Origin: Venatoribacter pacificus
GTDB taxonomy: Bacteria; Pseudomonadota; Gammaproteobacteria; Pseudomonadales; Oceanobacteraceae
DNA length: 64,000 nucleotides
Assembly (NCBI RefSeq): GCF_025318105.1
Contig: NZ_JAOANI010000022.1
Location: 155,873-219,872, forward strand
Reading direction: 5' to 3'
Positions 24,560 to 33,912 of the stretch are shown piece by piece. Position 1 is the first letter of the stretch, and every line of letters starts with the position of its first letter. The notes under the pieces are model-generated. The model was not told where the DNA came from. It ran no database searches and saw nothing but the letters and a program-made list of their open reading frames with translations. A program made the position numbers and the translations under genes.

Positions 24560-26505
24560 ATAAAATTCTGGTCGCTAACCGTGGCGAAATTGCTGTACGC
24601 GTATTACGCAGCGCCAAGGCTGCCGGTTACGAAACCGTTGCCGTTTACTCAGAAGCCGACCGCAACGCACCTCATGTACAACTGGCCGATCAGGCGGTGT
24701 GCATTGGTGCCGCCGCCGTTGGCGACAGCTATTTAAATGCCGCACGGATTATTGCTGCAGCACAGCAGACTGGTGCCGATGCCATTCATCCGGGTTACGG
24801 TTTTTTATCTGAAAATGCCACCTTTGCCCGCAGTTGCGAGCAGGCCGGTATTATTTTTATCGGCCCGTCCGCCAGCGCCATTGAATTAATGGGCAGCAAG
24901 CGTTTATCAAAAATCGCCATGATCGAAGCCGGTGTGCCCTGCATCCCCGGTTACGAAGGGGCAGATCAGAGTGACGAAGCCCTGCACAGCGCAGCATTAG
25001 CGATTGGTTTACCGGTAATGCTGAAAGCCTCTGCCGGTGGTGGTGGCCGCGGTATGCGTCTGGTGAATGATGCTGCGACCTTAAATGAACATATCCGTTC
25101 GGCCCGCTCCGAAGCACAGAATGCCTTTGGCAGTGGCGAATTAATTATCGAAAAAGCGGTGCTGCAACCACGCCATATCGAAATTCAGGTATTCGGCGAT
25201 CAGCACGGCAATGTGGTGTATCTGGGCGAGCGCGACTGTTCGGTACAGCGCCGCCATCAGAAAGTAGTGGAAGAAGCGCCATCGCCGTTTGTGAATGACA
25301 ACCTGCGCCGTGCGATGGGCGAAGCCGCTGTCGCTGCGGCAAAAAGCTGCGGTTACTACGGTGCCGGTACGGTGGAATTTCTGGTCGATGCTGAGCAGAA
25401 TTTTTATTTTCTGGAAATGAATACCCGTCTGCAGGTCGAGCATCCGGTGACTGAACTGGTTACCGGACTGGATCTGGTTGCGTTGCAATTACAGGTTGCA
25501 CAGGGTGAGGCGCTGGGCTTCACGCAACAGGATATTACCCTGCAGGGCCACGCCATTGAAGTGCGTTTATACGCCGAAGATCCGGCTAATAATTTCACTC
25601 CGCAAACCGGAAAATTATTACTCTGGCAAACCGCCGATCAGCACAGCATTAACGATGGTATCCGCATCGACTCGGGCATTCAGCAGGGTCAAACGGTTAC
25701 CCCGCATTATGACCCGATGCTGGCCAAGCTGATTGCCTTTGGCCGCAACCGCGAAGAAGCACGGCGGCGTTTATTACGCACCCTGCGTGAATCGCACCTG
25801 CTCGGCATTGCCGATAACCGCGCTTTTTTAACGGCCATATTATCGCACCCGGCGTTTATTAACGGCGAGGCAACCACCGCCTTTATCAGCGAGCATCTAA
25901 GCGACCACGCCAGTATGCAGCCGCTGCAACCCGAGCTTAATGATCTGGCACTGGCGGCGGCATTAATCGCTGCGCCTCAGGGTTTTACCAGCAGTCACAG
26001 CGCGGCACGGCCGCTAAAATTAAAACAGGGTGACACCGTATTCGCCCTCAGCATCCGCCGTGACGGCCAGTCATTAGTGGTTAACCATAACGGCGAAGAG
26101 TGCGCCCTGCGCCTGCTGGAAAAAACCTCAGACCTGCTGCGTTATGAAATTGATAATGTGCAGCAAAGCATCGCCTGGGCGGAAGACAACGGCCAGCTCT
26201 GGCTGGACACGCCGCGTGGTAACCTGTGCTTCAGCGATGTCACGCTGGTCAGCAGCCGCGCCCAGAGCGCCGGTTCCGATCAGGTGCGCGCGGCGATGGA
26301 CGGTGCCATTGTTACCGTACTGGCTGAAGCCGGCGAGCGCGTAACGAAAGGCCAGACGCTGGCGGTACTGGAAGCCATGAAAATGGAACATCCGTTAAAA
26401 GCCGGTGTGGATGGCGTGGTGCAGGACATTCTGGTGCAGGCCGGAGATCAGGTAAAAGGCCGCCAGTTGCTGATCCAGTTACAGGCAGATGAAAGCGCCG
26501 AATAA
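24556..26505 (+). CDS. acyl-CoA carboxylase alpha (biotin) subunit (AtuF/LiuD-like)
   Basis: Start ATG 24556 follows GGAGGAAAAGGC and overlaps the hydratase stop; a longer frame reading back into that gene is rejected. Product of 649 aa: biotin carboxylase (NRGEIAVRVLRSA, ATP-grasp GGGGRGMRLV, catalytic EMNTRLQVEHPVTE), a linker domain, and a C-terminal biotinyl domain with EAMKMEHPL. It carboxylates its biotin and passes CO2 to the beta subunit encoded upstream. Confidence 0.93.
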   Translation: MNKILVANRGEIAVRVLRSAKAAGYETVAVYSEADRNAPHVQLADQAVCIGAAAVGDSYLNAARIIAAAQQTGADAIHPGYGFLSENATFARSCEQAGIIFIGPSASAIELMGSKRLSKIAMIEAGVPCIPGYEGADQSDEALHSAALAIGLPVMLKASAGGGGRGMRLVNDAATLNEHIRSARSEAQNAFGSGELIIEKAVLQPRHIEIQVFGDQHGNVVYLGERDCSVQRRHQKVVEEAPSPFVNDNLRRAMGEAAVAAAKSCGYYGAGTVEFLVDAEQNFYFLEMNTRLQVEHPVTELVTGLDLVALQLQVAQGEALGFTQQDITLQGHAIEVRLYAEDPANNFTPQTGKLLLWQTADQHSINDGIRIDSGIQQGQTVTPHYDPMLAKLIAFGRNREEARRRLLRTLRESHLLGIADNRAFLTAILSHPAFINGEATTAFISEHLSDHASMQPLQPELNDLALAAALIAAPQGFTSSHSAARPLKLKQGDTVFALSIRRDGQSLVVNHNGEECALRLLEKTSDLLRYEIDNVQQSIAWAEDNGQLWLDTPRGNLCFSDVTLVSSRAQSAGSDQVRAAMDGAIVTVLAEAGERVTKGQTLAVLEAMKMEHPLKAGVDGVVQDILVQAGDQVKGRQLLIQLQADESAE

Positions 26506-26537
26506 TTCTTACATATTAATAAAATCAGGAGCTGAGC

Positions 26538-27431
26538 ATGGCCAGCCTCAACAATAAAACCATTATTATTACCGGTGCCAGCCGTGGCATCGGGCGCGAA
26601 ATTGCACTGGCCTGTGCCCGTGACGGCGCCAATATTGTGATTGCCGCCAAGTCCGACGAGCCGAATCCGAAACTCGAAGGCACCATTCATTCCGTTGCCC
26701 GCGAAGTGGAAGAAGCCGGCGGTCAGGCGCTGGCGATTAAAGTGGATGTGCGCAGCGAAGAAGACGTCGATAATCTGATTGCAAAAACCGTTGAGCGTTT
26801 TGGCGGCATCGATGCCATCATCAATAATGCCGGTGCCATCGCGCTGGCCGGTGTGGAAAGCACGCCGCTGAAAAAACTCGATCTGATGATGCAGGTAAAT
26901 TTCCGTGCCGTGTTTCTGCTCAGCCAGAAAGCGTTGCCGCATCTGAAAAAATCCGACAATCCGCATATTTTAAGTCTGTGTCCGCCGCTGGATATGGATC
27001 GCCGCTGGCTGCGTAACCATTCGCCTTACACCCTGACCAAATACGGCATGTCGATGCTGACGCTGGGCATGTCGGACGAATTCAAACGCTATGGCATCAG
27101 CGTTAATGCATTATGGCCACGTACCGTTATTCACACCGCGGCAACCTCGTTTGGCGGTAAGCAGTCTTTTGACCGCGCACGTAATCCGCTGATTATGGCC
27201 GACGCCGCTCACACGCTGCTGCAAACCAGCGCACGTGAAATCACCGGCCAGTTGCTGATTGATGAAGATTTTCTGCGCAGCCGTGGCGAAACCAATTTCG
27301 ATCAGTACCGTGCCAACCCGGACAGCGATAAAACCGATTTAATGCCGGACTTATTTGTGCAGCCAGCCGATACTTATGTTTATGGCGATCAGCCACCGCT
27401 GGGCGGCTTAGGGCCTGTCGACACTAAGTAA
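26538..27431 (+). CDS. short-chain dehydrogenase (AtuB/AtuG/HSDL2-like), 3' end altered by a repeat
   Basis: SDR of 297 aa. NAD(P) motif TGASRGIGREIA, NNAG at about 95, and catalytic YTLTK (Tyr and Lys of YxxxK). It is close to the HSDL2-type SDRs that occur in Atu operons, where they are thought to oxidise citronellol or citronellal. The last eight residues (LGPVDTK and the residue before) and the stop codon lie inside the left inverted repeat of a MITE-like element that starts at 27408. The native C-terminus was therefore replaced, but the catalytic core is intact. Confidence 0.88.
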   Translation: MASLNNKTIIITGASRGIGREIALACARDGANIVIAAKSDEPNPKLEGTIHSVAREVEEAGGQALAIKVDVRSEEDVDNLIAKTVERFGGIDAIINNAGAIALAGVESTPLKKLDLMMQVNFRAVFLLSQKALPHLKKSDNPHILSLCPPLDMDRRWLRNHSPYTLTKYGMSMLTLGMSDEFKRYGISVNALWPRTVIHTAATSFGGKQSFDRARNPLIMADAAHTLLQTSAREITGQLLIDEDFLRSRGETNFDQYRANPDSDKTDLMPDLFVQPADTYVYGDQPPLGGLGPVDTK

Positions 27432-27743
27432 ATCCGGCCTGCTGAGAGCCAGTTTTTTTCAGAACAAGGAGAGAGGAGTGATATTAGCGGGCTAAATGAA
27501 TGACGAACGACGAAGTTGATGGGAAAAACTGGCCTCAGCCCGGAGGGTTATGGCTAAAAATCCCTCATCCTGCGTTGCTGTTCGTTCGCTTAACCCGTTA
27601 CCAATCTGTCTGGAACAGATTGGCGTGCCAACCCCGAAGGGGTGAAGCACAGGGATGTGCTGAACATCCCACACTCTCAGCGCCTTGTCTGAGGAGTTTT
27701 TAGCCGATAACAGGCCTGTTTAATTAGTGTCGATAGGCCCTAA
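27408..27743. mobile_element. MITE-like nonautonomous element, ~336 bp
   Basis: Terminal words TTAGGGCCTGTCGACACTAA (27408-27427) and TTAGTGTCGATAGGCCCTAA (27724-27743) are inverted copies with one mismatch; weaker similarity runs about 25 bases further inward. The TA just inside each end fits a TA target duplication as in IS630/Tc1-type elements. No transposase. The interior holds perfect hairpins: CCAATCTGT/ACAGATTGG near 27600, ACCCC/GGGGT near 27630 and GGGATGT/ACATCCC near 27652. Confidence 0.7.
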
Positions 27744-27768
27744 CTGAAGAATAAAGCAGGAATTAGCA

Positions 27769-28488
27769 ATGAGTCTGATCAGTTTACGCAGCGATGGCAG
27801 CGGTAAGGTTGCCATTATCTCCTTCGATAACGGCGCCAATACTCACAATCTGCAGTTTGCCCGGGAGTTTGAGCAACACCTGCAGACGGTGGAAGATAAT
27901 ATCGATTTTAAAGCGCTGGTAATTACCTCATCCGATGAAAAAAGCTGGAGTCAGGGTCTGGATGTGCCCTGGCTGATGGGCTCAATTCAGGGGGGCCAGC
28001 ATGATGATGTAAAAGAATTTATGCACACCATGGATCGCTGTCATGCGCGACTGATGCAACTGCCGGTACCGGCGATTGCCGCCATTAACGGCCATACTTT
28101 TGGCAATGGCTGTGTGATTGCCTGTGCCTGTGATTTCCGCGTGATGCGCAGTGACCGTGGTTACTTCTGCTTCCCGGAAGTGGATATGAGCATTCCCTTT
28201 GTACCGGGTTTAATTGATGTGGTACTGAAAAGTCTGCCGGCGTATCGCTACAACGACATGTTGCTGACCGGCCGCCGGGTCGGTGCGGCGGAATTGCTCG
28301 CCGATCATTTCCTTACCGCTATTTTTGAAGGTAAAGACGCAGTACTGGAAGGCGCACTGACCTTTGCCCGTACCTTTAATAAAAAACGCACTATTTTTGC
28401 CGAGCATAAAAAGCGCTTTCACAAGCCGGTACTGGATGCTTTGCGCGAAAAAAACCCACCGTTTATTGACGCCATGAAACTGCTCTGA
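27769..28488 (+). CDS. enoyl-CoA hydratase/isomerase family protein
   Basis: Crotonase-fold protein of 239 aa. The oxyanion regions SWSQGLDVPWLM and NGHTFGNGCVIACACDF are present, and FPEVDMSIPF carries the conserved acidic region. The short C-terminus resembles delta3-delta2-enoyl-CoA isomerase-like members rather than typical hydratases. It lies beyond the MITE and is probably part of the same catabolic gene group, though the element may now separate its transcription. Substrate not predictable. Confidence 0.82.
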   Translation: MSLISLRSDGSGKVAIISFDNGANTHNLQFAREFEQHLQTVEDNIDFKALVITSSDEKSWSQGLDVPWLMGSIQGGQHDDVKEFMHTMDRCHARLMQLPVPAIAAINGHTFGNGCVIACACDFRVMRSDRGYFCFPEVDMSIPFVPGLIDVVLKSLPAYRYNDMLLTGRRVGAAELLADHFLTAIFEGKDAVLEGALTFARTFNKKRTIFAEHKKRFHKPVLDALREKNPPFIDAMKLL

Positions 28489-28520
28489 GCAGAGTGCTGA
28501 ACCGCTGACGCGAACGCCTG

Positions 28521-28550
28521 GCCAGCCGCTCTCTGCGGCTGGCTTCTTCT
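28521..28550 (+). terminator. intrinsic terminator
   Basis: Perfect 9-bp stem GCCAGCCGC/GCGGCTGGC with a 5-base loop and a weak pyrimidine tail, 33 bases after the hydratase-like gene. Confidence 0.65.
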
Positions 28551-28730
28551 GATAATTTCATCAGTTTAAACTTCCCCAAAAAAACAAGACCATCGTCTCA
28601 TATTGTCATACCTCCTTAACAACCACAGGTCTAAGATAGTTCCGGCATGGAAGCTTATCTCCGTTGAGTGATCTCACGCCGCCACCGGAGAACAACAAAA
28701 ATAACTCTCCACTCTCTCTGTGAGGTCGGT

Positions 28731-30446
28731 ATGAAAAAACCTTCTGTGCGCGCGCTGACCGCCGCATTATTGCTGTCGGGCACCGCGCTGGCAGCCCAGG
28801 CCGAAGACAAAGTCTGTCTGTATGAACATGCAGAATATCAGGGCGCCGAATGGTGTTATGGCGTTGGTGATAACAGCTGGATCGGCTCTTCCCGCAACGA
28901 CAAGGTGTCGTCCATTAAACTGTACGGCAACAGCTATATCGAGATTTTTGAGCACGGTAGTTTCGGCGGTAAACACAGCCGGGTGATGGCCAACACCTAC
29001 AAAATGGGCAATATGAACGACGGCATCAGCTCATTTAAAGTGCGTAACCGCAACAGCAATGATTTTGCCTGTTTATTCGAGCATCCGGGCTTTCGCGGCA
29101 CACCACACTGCTTGCAGGCCGGTGAAGGTGAATCCGATCTGAATAATGTATTACTGGGCCGTAACAAAGCCTCTTCGCTGCTGGTTGCCGGTAAAGCCAA
29201 TGTCGAGATTTTTAATTACCCCGGCTTTAACTACAGCAAAGAAAACCGCATCCTGACGCGCAGCACGTCCAATCTGGAAGAGCGCCCGGCGAGCTGGACT
29301 GAAGATAATATTGATTCTTTCCGCGTGACGTCACGCGTGCCTACCGCGCAGGAAGCCGCGATCGATATTACCGAAGCCGCCGGTTACCGCAGCCCTATCC
29401 GCGAAACCAATGCCCTGGCTTCACACAATGCGTTTAACAGCACCGCGTATTTTGGCGGTCAGCTGATTCCCGGCCCGAACCATCGTCGTGCATTAATCGA
29501 GCAACTGCAGCTGGGTGTGCGTTTCTTTGAACTGGATGTCAGTAAAGGTGGCAGCTACACCAAGGTCTGTCACTCGGTTGATTGCGGCACCACCTTTACC
29601 ACCACGCTGCGCCGCATGCTGGGTGAAGTGGACAGCTGGCTGAAAGGGGCCGACGCCAATGACGTGGTGTTCTTCTACCTGCAGGACGATATCAACGGTG
29701 ACAGCAGTGGCTATCAACAGCTGCAACGCGATGTCGAATGGCTGGGCGACATTGTCTACACCGCTGGCAGTTGTCAGACCCTGCCCTACGACCTGACCTT
29801 CGAGCAAATCCGCCAACAGGGAAAACGGGTCTTTATTTATAAAGATGATGGCAGCACCGGCTGTGATATTGCCAAAAGTGTTGCTGTTAACTTTGAGCAA
29901 AACAAAGGCGTCAGTGGCCTGAACGTCTACGAAAATCACTTTAACAGCAGCCGCTATGTACGCTCACAGGAATGCATTAACTATTTCTGTAACGATAACG
30001 TCAGCGCTGCAGATGCATTAACCGGCCTGCAAAACGGTATCAACGCTTTTGGTCTGGATATGATTGATGAAGGCGATATGGATAACAGCGGTGACCGCCT
30101 GAACAACCAGCTCTGGGCTGTCGGGCCGGAAGGTGCAGCTTCTGCCTACAGCAACGGAAAAGTAGCCCGCTTCCACGCCAACGGTAATCGTTTTATGAGC
30201 GTTGCTGCCGACAACAGCCTGAACTATGCCTGCCGCAACAACAGTGGCCAGTGGGCCATCACTCAGGCAATGGGTAATGCCGCCAACGGTACCGCTGCAT
30301 GTGCCGCTGAATATCCGGGCTATAGCTATACAACCCCGGCCAGTGCCCATGAAGCCCGCCTGCTGCGTAATGCCATCACCTCCGGCAGCGACGTGCATGT
30401 GAACTTTGCGGTCAGCAATGGTCAGTGGTTGCCGGATCGCTGGTAA
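28731..30446 (+). CDS. secreted beta/gamma-crystallin plus PI-PLC-like phosphodiesterase
   Basis: Start ATG 28731 gives a clean signal peptide (MKKPSVRALTAALLLSG, cleavage after AQA); upstream in-frame codons lack it. Product of 571 aa. Residues about 27-115 and 118-200 are two beta/gamma-crystallin-type domains with Greek-key motifs (CLYEHAEYQGAEWCYG, IEIFEHGSFGG, CLFEHPGFRGTPHC). Residues about 220-480 resemble the PI-PLC X domain: ASHNAFN with the catalytic His and GVRFFELDV. The C-terminal ~90 residues are unassigned. Probably a calcium-stabilised exported phospholipase or glycan-directed phosphodiesterase. Confidence 0.82.
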   Translation: MKKPSVRALTAALLLSGTALAAQAEDKVCLYEHAEYQGAEWCYGVGDNSWIGSSRNDKVSSIKLYGNSYIEIFEHGSFGGKHSRVMANTYKMGNMNDGISSFKVRNRNSNDFACLFEHPGFRGTPHCLQAGEGESDLNNVLLGRNKASSLLVAGKANVEIFNYPGFNYSKENRILTRSTSNLEERPASWTEDNIDSFRVTSRVPTAQEAAIDITEAAGYRSPIRETNALASHNAFNSTAYFGGQLIPGPNHRRALIEQLQLGVRFFELDVSKGGSYTKVCHSVDCGTTFTTTLRRMLGEVDSWLKGADANDVVFFYLQDDINGDSSGYQQLQRDVEWLGDIVYTAGSCQTLPYDLTFEQIRQQGKRVFIYKDDGSTGCDIAKSVAVNFEQNKGVSGLNVYENHFNSSRYVRSQECINYFCNDNVSAADALTGLQNGINAFGLDMIDEGDMDNSGDRLNNQLWAVGPEGAASAYSNGKVARFHANGNRFMSVAADNSLNYACRNNSGQWAITQAMGNAANGTAACAAEYPGYSYTTPASAHEARLLRNAITSGSDVHVNFAVSNGQWLPDRW

Positions 30447-30473
30447 CAGCGTCTGCCGCTCGGCTCTGACCTT

Positions 30474-30501
30474 AAAATCCCGCGCCTGCGCGGGATTTTT
30501 T
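30474..30501 (+). terminator. intrinsic terminator
   Basis: ATCCCGCG, loop, CGCGGGAT followed by TTTTT, 27 bases after the crystallin/PLC gene. Confidence 0.9.
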
Positions 30502-30568
30502 ATTTCCGCTACAGCGCAGAAAACTCTGCAGGCATAATGCTGTTTCCAAAGACAGCAGCCAACATCCG

Positions 30569-31429
30569 ATGCGCAAATCAGGCAAGCCGACCACCGCATT
30601 AACCGAGCGCAGTTTTTATCGCGCCGGCCCCGACCATCGCAGCGTGCTGGGTGGCGTGATTCCGGATTTTCTGACCATTCGCCAGTTGTTTGATTTTCGC
30701 GGTGTGGAAATTGGCCGCTGGGTAAAACAAAGCGAACAGGAATACGCTGCCGCCTGCTTCTACGATGCGTTGTGCGATTTAACCCAGATTCTCGCCGGGC
30801 AATTATTACCTACCGCTAAAACACTGCGTCTGCGGCGCGAGCTGATTTCGTTGCGCGGCACACTGGCATTGCAATATGGCCGCGGTGGCCGACCGGGAGT
30901 ATCCGCACATTATTCACCGCTGCAACGCAGTTTTGCGCTGGCAAAAAATGCCGGCCCCGGCAGCATTGCGCATGAATGGTTTCATGCCTTTGACCACTAC
31001 ATGGCGGCCAAAGCATTTAGCAATGCGCCGCGCATGAGTTTTGCTTCTGCCCTGTGGCTGCAGAATGAATCGCCCATAGAACACCCGCTCAATGCCTTAT
31101 TGGGCGAATGCTACAAAGCCATTTTACTCAGCCCTGACGGCAAAAAACCCAGCCGGCTGTTTATCGCCTCCACTGCGCAGGATAAAGCTCAGGGCAGCTG
31201 TTATTACAGCCAGCCGGAGGAACTCTGCGCCCGCGCTTTTGAAGCCTTTATTCAGGATGCGGTTATTAAAAATGCCTTTCTGGTAAAAGGCAGTAAAGAA
31301 TCGGCGGAAGCGCAGCTGGGCCTTTACCCACAAGATGAACAACGCCGCGTCATCAACCTGGCTTTCGGCCGCTATTTTTCTGCACTGTCTCAAGCTCTGT
31401 TACGCCAGCCTGCCGACCCTGTACGCTGA
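30569..31429 (+). CDS. CLCA_X-type putative zinc metalloprotease
   Basis: Protein of 286 aa. The HExxH zincin motif is at IAHEWFHAFDHY (about 137-141), with Glu-rich ELCARAFEAFI about 85 residues later as a candidate third ligand region. An LPD1-like N-terminal and helical core surround it. It matches proteins annotated CLCA_X family in gammaproteobacteria (recalled, not searched). No signal peptide, so cytoplasmic. It is single-gene between two terminators or promoters and its substrate is unknown. Confidence 0.75.
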   Translation: MRKSGKPTTALTERSFYRAGPDHRSVLGGVIPDFLTIRQLFDFRGVEIGRWVKQSEQEYAAACFYDALCDLTQILAGQLLPTAKTLRLRRELISLRGTLALQYGRGGRPGVSAHYSPLQRSFALAKNAGPGSIAHEWFHAFDHYMAAKAFSNAPRMSFASALWLQNESPIEHPLNALLGECYKAILLSPDGKKPSRLFIASTAQDKAQGSCYYSQPEELCARAFEAFIQDAVIKNAFLVKGSKESAEAQLGLYPQDEQRRVINLAFGRYFSALSQALLRQPADPVR

Positions 31430-31635
31430 GCCCATATTTTGAGCAAAGTTACTTCCTTTATTGCGGTAAGACATGACGCTGACAACAAATGAATCAGGCT
31501 ATTGCTGTTCGCTGCAATAGTCGTCAGGATGCGCATATCTGACCGTTACAGCCCGTTTGGTCTGAATTGTAACGAGTTGAAAAATTTAACCGGCAGGGCT
31601 GGAAATTGCAGCAAGCCTGCGGCAAAGGTACATGC

Positions 31636-32997
31636 ATGCTATTCGATATCCGCACGCTGGTTGCCATTATGGCGATCACCACGCTGGCCAGCGCTGTTGC
31701 TCTGTTTTTATTCTGGCGTTTAGTGCCGGAGGAACGTGGTTTACGTCCGGCGACGCTGGGCGCGGCCAGTCAATCGCTGGCAACGGTATTAATTTTAATG
31801 CGCGGGCAAATAGCGGATGAGCTGTCTATTTTCGCTGCCAATATGCTGCTGATGTTGTCCTACGCCCTGCTGTATCAGGCCATGCGTATTTTTTGCGGAC
31901 AGCAGCCACAGTGGCGACTGCCTGCCGCGCTGATGTTAACGCTGTCCCCCATCTTTTTCTTTTTCCCCGACACCGAACACCTTGGCTTAAGAGTGATTGC
32001 CAGTGCGGTGGGAATCGGCGTGCTGTGCTTTCTGATCAGCATTACTCTTTACCGTGCCAGACAGGAACATCTGCCAGCGCGACGCGGCGTCGCCATTGCG
32101 TTTGCCAGCGCGGGGGTCGTCAGTTTAATCCGCATCATCACCACGCTGAACAACCCACCGGAGAATATGGTTTTTTTCGATAAAAGTGACGATTCCGCTA
32201 TTTTTATCTGGGGCATTATTCTGGCGTTTATTTATGCGTTTTCCATCATCGTTATGACATCAGAACGACTGCGCGAATCGCTCAAACAAAAGCTCCGCGA
32301 TGAGCAAGAGGCGCATCAGATCGCCGATCAGGCACTGCAGGAGCAACGCGCGTTTGTCACCATGCTGTCACATGAATTCCGCACGCCACTGGCGATTATC
32401 CGCGCCAATACCGATGCCATTACCCTGATGTCAGATCATCAGAATGCAGACGTTGATGCAGCGGTCGAACGTATTGGCCGCGCCAACCTGCGGCTGACAA
32501 CCTTAGTTAATGGCTGCCTGAACAACGATCGTATACAAAACCTGTTGTCTGATAACCGCGCAACCTTCCGCTGGGTGAATCTGGCCCATGTGTTACAGGA
32601 AGTGGCCGATGAGTACGATGTCAAACTGATCGGCCGTAGTGACCATCCGGCCATGGTCTTTGGCGATCATCATCTGTTATTTATTCTGTTTTCCAATCTT
32701 ATTAATAACGCCCTGAAGCACGCCCGTAATCGTGCGGGTATTGAGTTTTCATGGCGGACAGATAAACAGAAAGCCGACATTGATGTCGCCGATGACGGCA
32801 CGGCAATCGCCGCTGAATACCGGGAGAGAATTTTTGAAAAATACTTCCGCATCAATGCCGATAAACGCACACCAGGCACTGGCTTAGGGCTGTACTTTGT
32901 ACGCACCATTGCCGAACAACATAACGGACAGGCCAGGCTGATCGGCGCTACGGACACCCGTTTCCGCATTACCCTGCCACTGAAGGAGACAGAATAA
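31636..32997 (+). CDS. membrane sensor histidine kinase
   Basis: Start ATG 31636 is preferred over an upstream in-frame ATG because AAAGG lies eight bases before it. Product of 453 aa. Six or seven N-terminal helices (about residues 5-205) form a membrane sensor, followed by a coiled linker, the H box MLSHEFRTPLAI with H246, N box NLINNALKHA, and G boxes DVADDGTAI and GTGLGLYFV. The D of one G box (DVADDGTA) is intact. It shares a stop-start overlap with the response regulator, forming one two-component unit. Stimulus unknown. Confidence 0.92.
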   Translation: MLFDIRTLVAIMAITTLASAVALFLFWRLVPEERGLRPATLGAASQSLATVLILMRGQIADELSIFAANMLLMLSYALLYQAMRIFCGQQPQWRLPAALMLTLSPIFFFFPDTEHLGLRVIASAVGIGVLCFLISITLYRARQEHLPARRGVAIAFASAGVVSLIRIITTLNNPPENMVFFDKSDDSAIFIWGIILAFIYAFSIIVMTSERLRESLKQKLRDEQEAHQIADQALQEQRAFVTMLSHEFRTPLAIIRANTDAITLMSDHQNADVDAAVERIGRANLRLTTLVNGCLNNDRIQNLLSDNRATFRWVNLAHVLQEVADEYDVKLIGRSDHPAMVFGDHHLLFILFSNLINNALKHARNRAGIEFSWRTDKQKADIDVADDGTAIAAEYRERIFEKYFRINADKRTPGTGLGLYFVRTIAEQHNGQARLIGATDTRFRITLPLKETE

Positions 32998-33803
32998 TGA
33001 GCGACATCCGCGTATTGCTTGTGGATGATGAGGACGATTTCCGCACCCCTATTGCCCTGATTTTAGCCAATCAGGGCATGGACGTTCGGCAAGCAGATTC
33101 CGCCGAAGCAATGGATTATATCCTGCAAAGCTTTACCCCGGATGTTATCGTCCTGGATGTGAATCTGCCCGGAGAAAACGGCTTTGATGCGGCCGGCCGC
33201 CTTAAGCAAAAAGGCTGTGGAAAAATCATTATGCTGACCGCCTACGGCGCACTGGAAGACCGCCTGGAAGGTCTGAGTCGTGGTGCGGATTATTATTTAC
33301 CAAAGCCGGTCGACAGCCGTGAATTACTGCTGATTATTAACAATATGGCCGCGCAGCAGAAGCCGGGCAAGCTGCCAGAGACAAAGATGGGAGAGCCAAA
33401 ACCGGACAACCACAGCAATGCCGCACCTGCGACCAACGCCAGGGAAAATCAGCAGACGACCACAGAGCAGATCTGGCAGCTGAATTTATCCGAATGGCAA
33501 ATTGTGCTGCCGCAGAAAACCATTCAGAGCCTGAATTTATCGGAACTTAAATTATTGCTGAAGCTGGCAAGCTCACCCGGTACCGCCATCTCCCGCAAAG
33601 AACTGTACGCCGCCCTTGGCTTTAAAGATTACGCCCCGGAAACCCGCAGCCTGGATGTGATGGTGTCGCGCCTGCGTCGCCGCTGCAAAGCTCAGGGCCA
33701 TGAAATGCCGATTAAAACGGTACACAGTATCGGCTACACCTTTAACGGCGCCATTCAGATTATTGGCAGCTCGGCGCTGGCAGAAGAAGTCGAAGCGATG
33801 TAA
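32997..33803 (+). CDS. OmpR/PhoB-type response regulator
   Basis: Product of 268 aa. The receiver domain (1-115) has acidic pocket DDED, phosphorylation Asp54 in IVLDVNLPG and Lys103 in YYLPKPVD. A Gln/Asn/Pro-rich linker of about 40 residues precedes the winged-helix domain (about 170-255: ISRKELYAALG, SLDVMVSRLRRRC, and VHSIGYTF). The linker is longer than usual. ATG overlaps the kinase stop by one base (TAATG). It presumably binds DNA when phosphorylated by the adjacent kinase; targets not evident. Confidence 0.93.
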   Translation: MSDIRVLLVDDEDDFRTPIALILANQGMDVRQADSAEAMDYILQSFTPDVIVLDVNLPGENGFDAAGRLKQKGCGKIIMLTAYGALEDRLEGLSRGADYYLPKPVDSRELLLIINNMAAQQKPGKLPETKMGEPKPDNHSNAAPATNARENQQTTTEQIWQLNLSEWQIVLPQKTIQSLNLSELKLLLKLASSPGTAISRKELYAALGFKDYAPETRSLDVMVSRLRRRCKAQGHEMPIKTVHSIGYTFNGAIQIIGSSALAEEVEAM

Positions 33804-33849
33804 GCAACAGGCAGACATTATTTTGCCCTGCGGCTAAGCCGGCAGACAC

Positions 33850-33873
33850 AAAAAAGCCCGCACAAACGCGGGC
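33850..33873 (-). terminator. minus-strand intrinsic terminator
   Basis: Read on the minus strand: GCCCGC, loop, GCGGGC... then T6. It ends the transcript of the 42-aa gene; the plus strand has no T-run here. Confidence 0.75.
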
Positions 33874-33912
33874 CGTACACAGAGTCAGCAGAGATTAAAA
33901 CAAACAGCTTTA

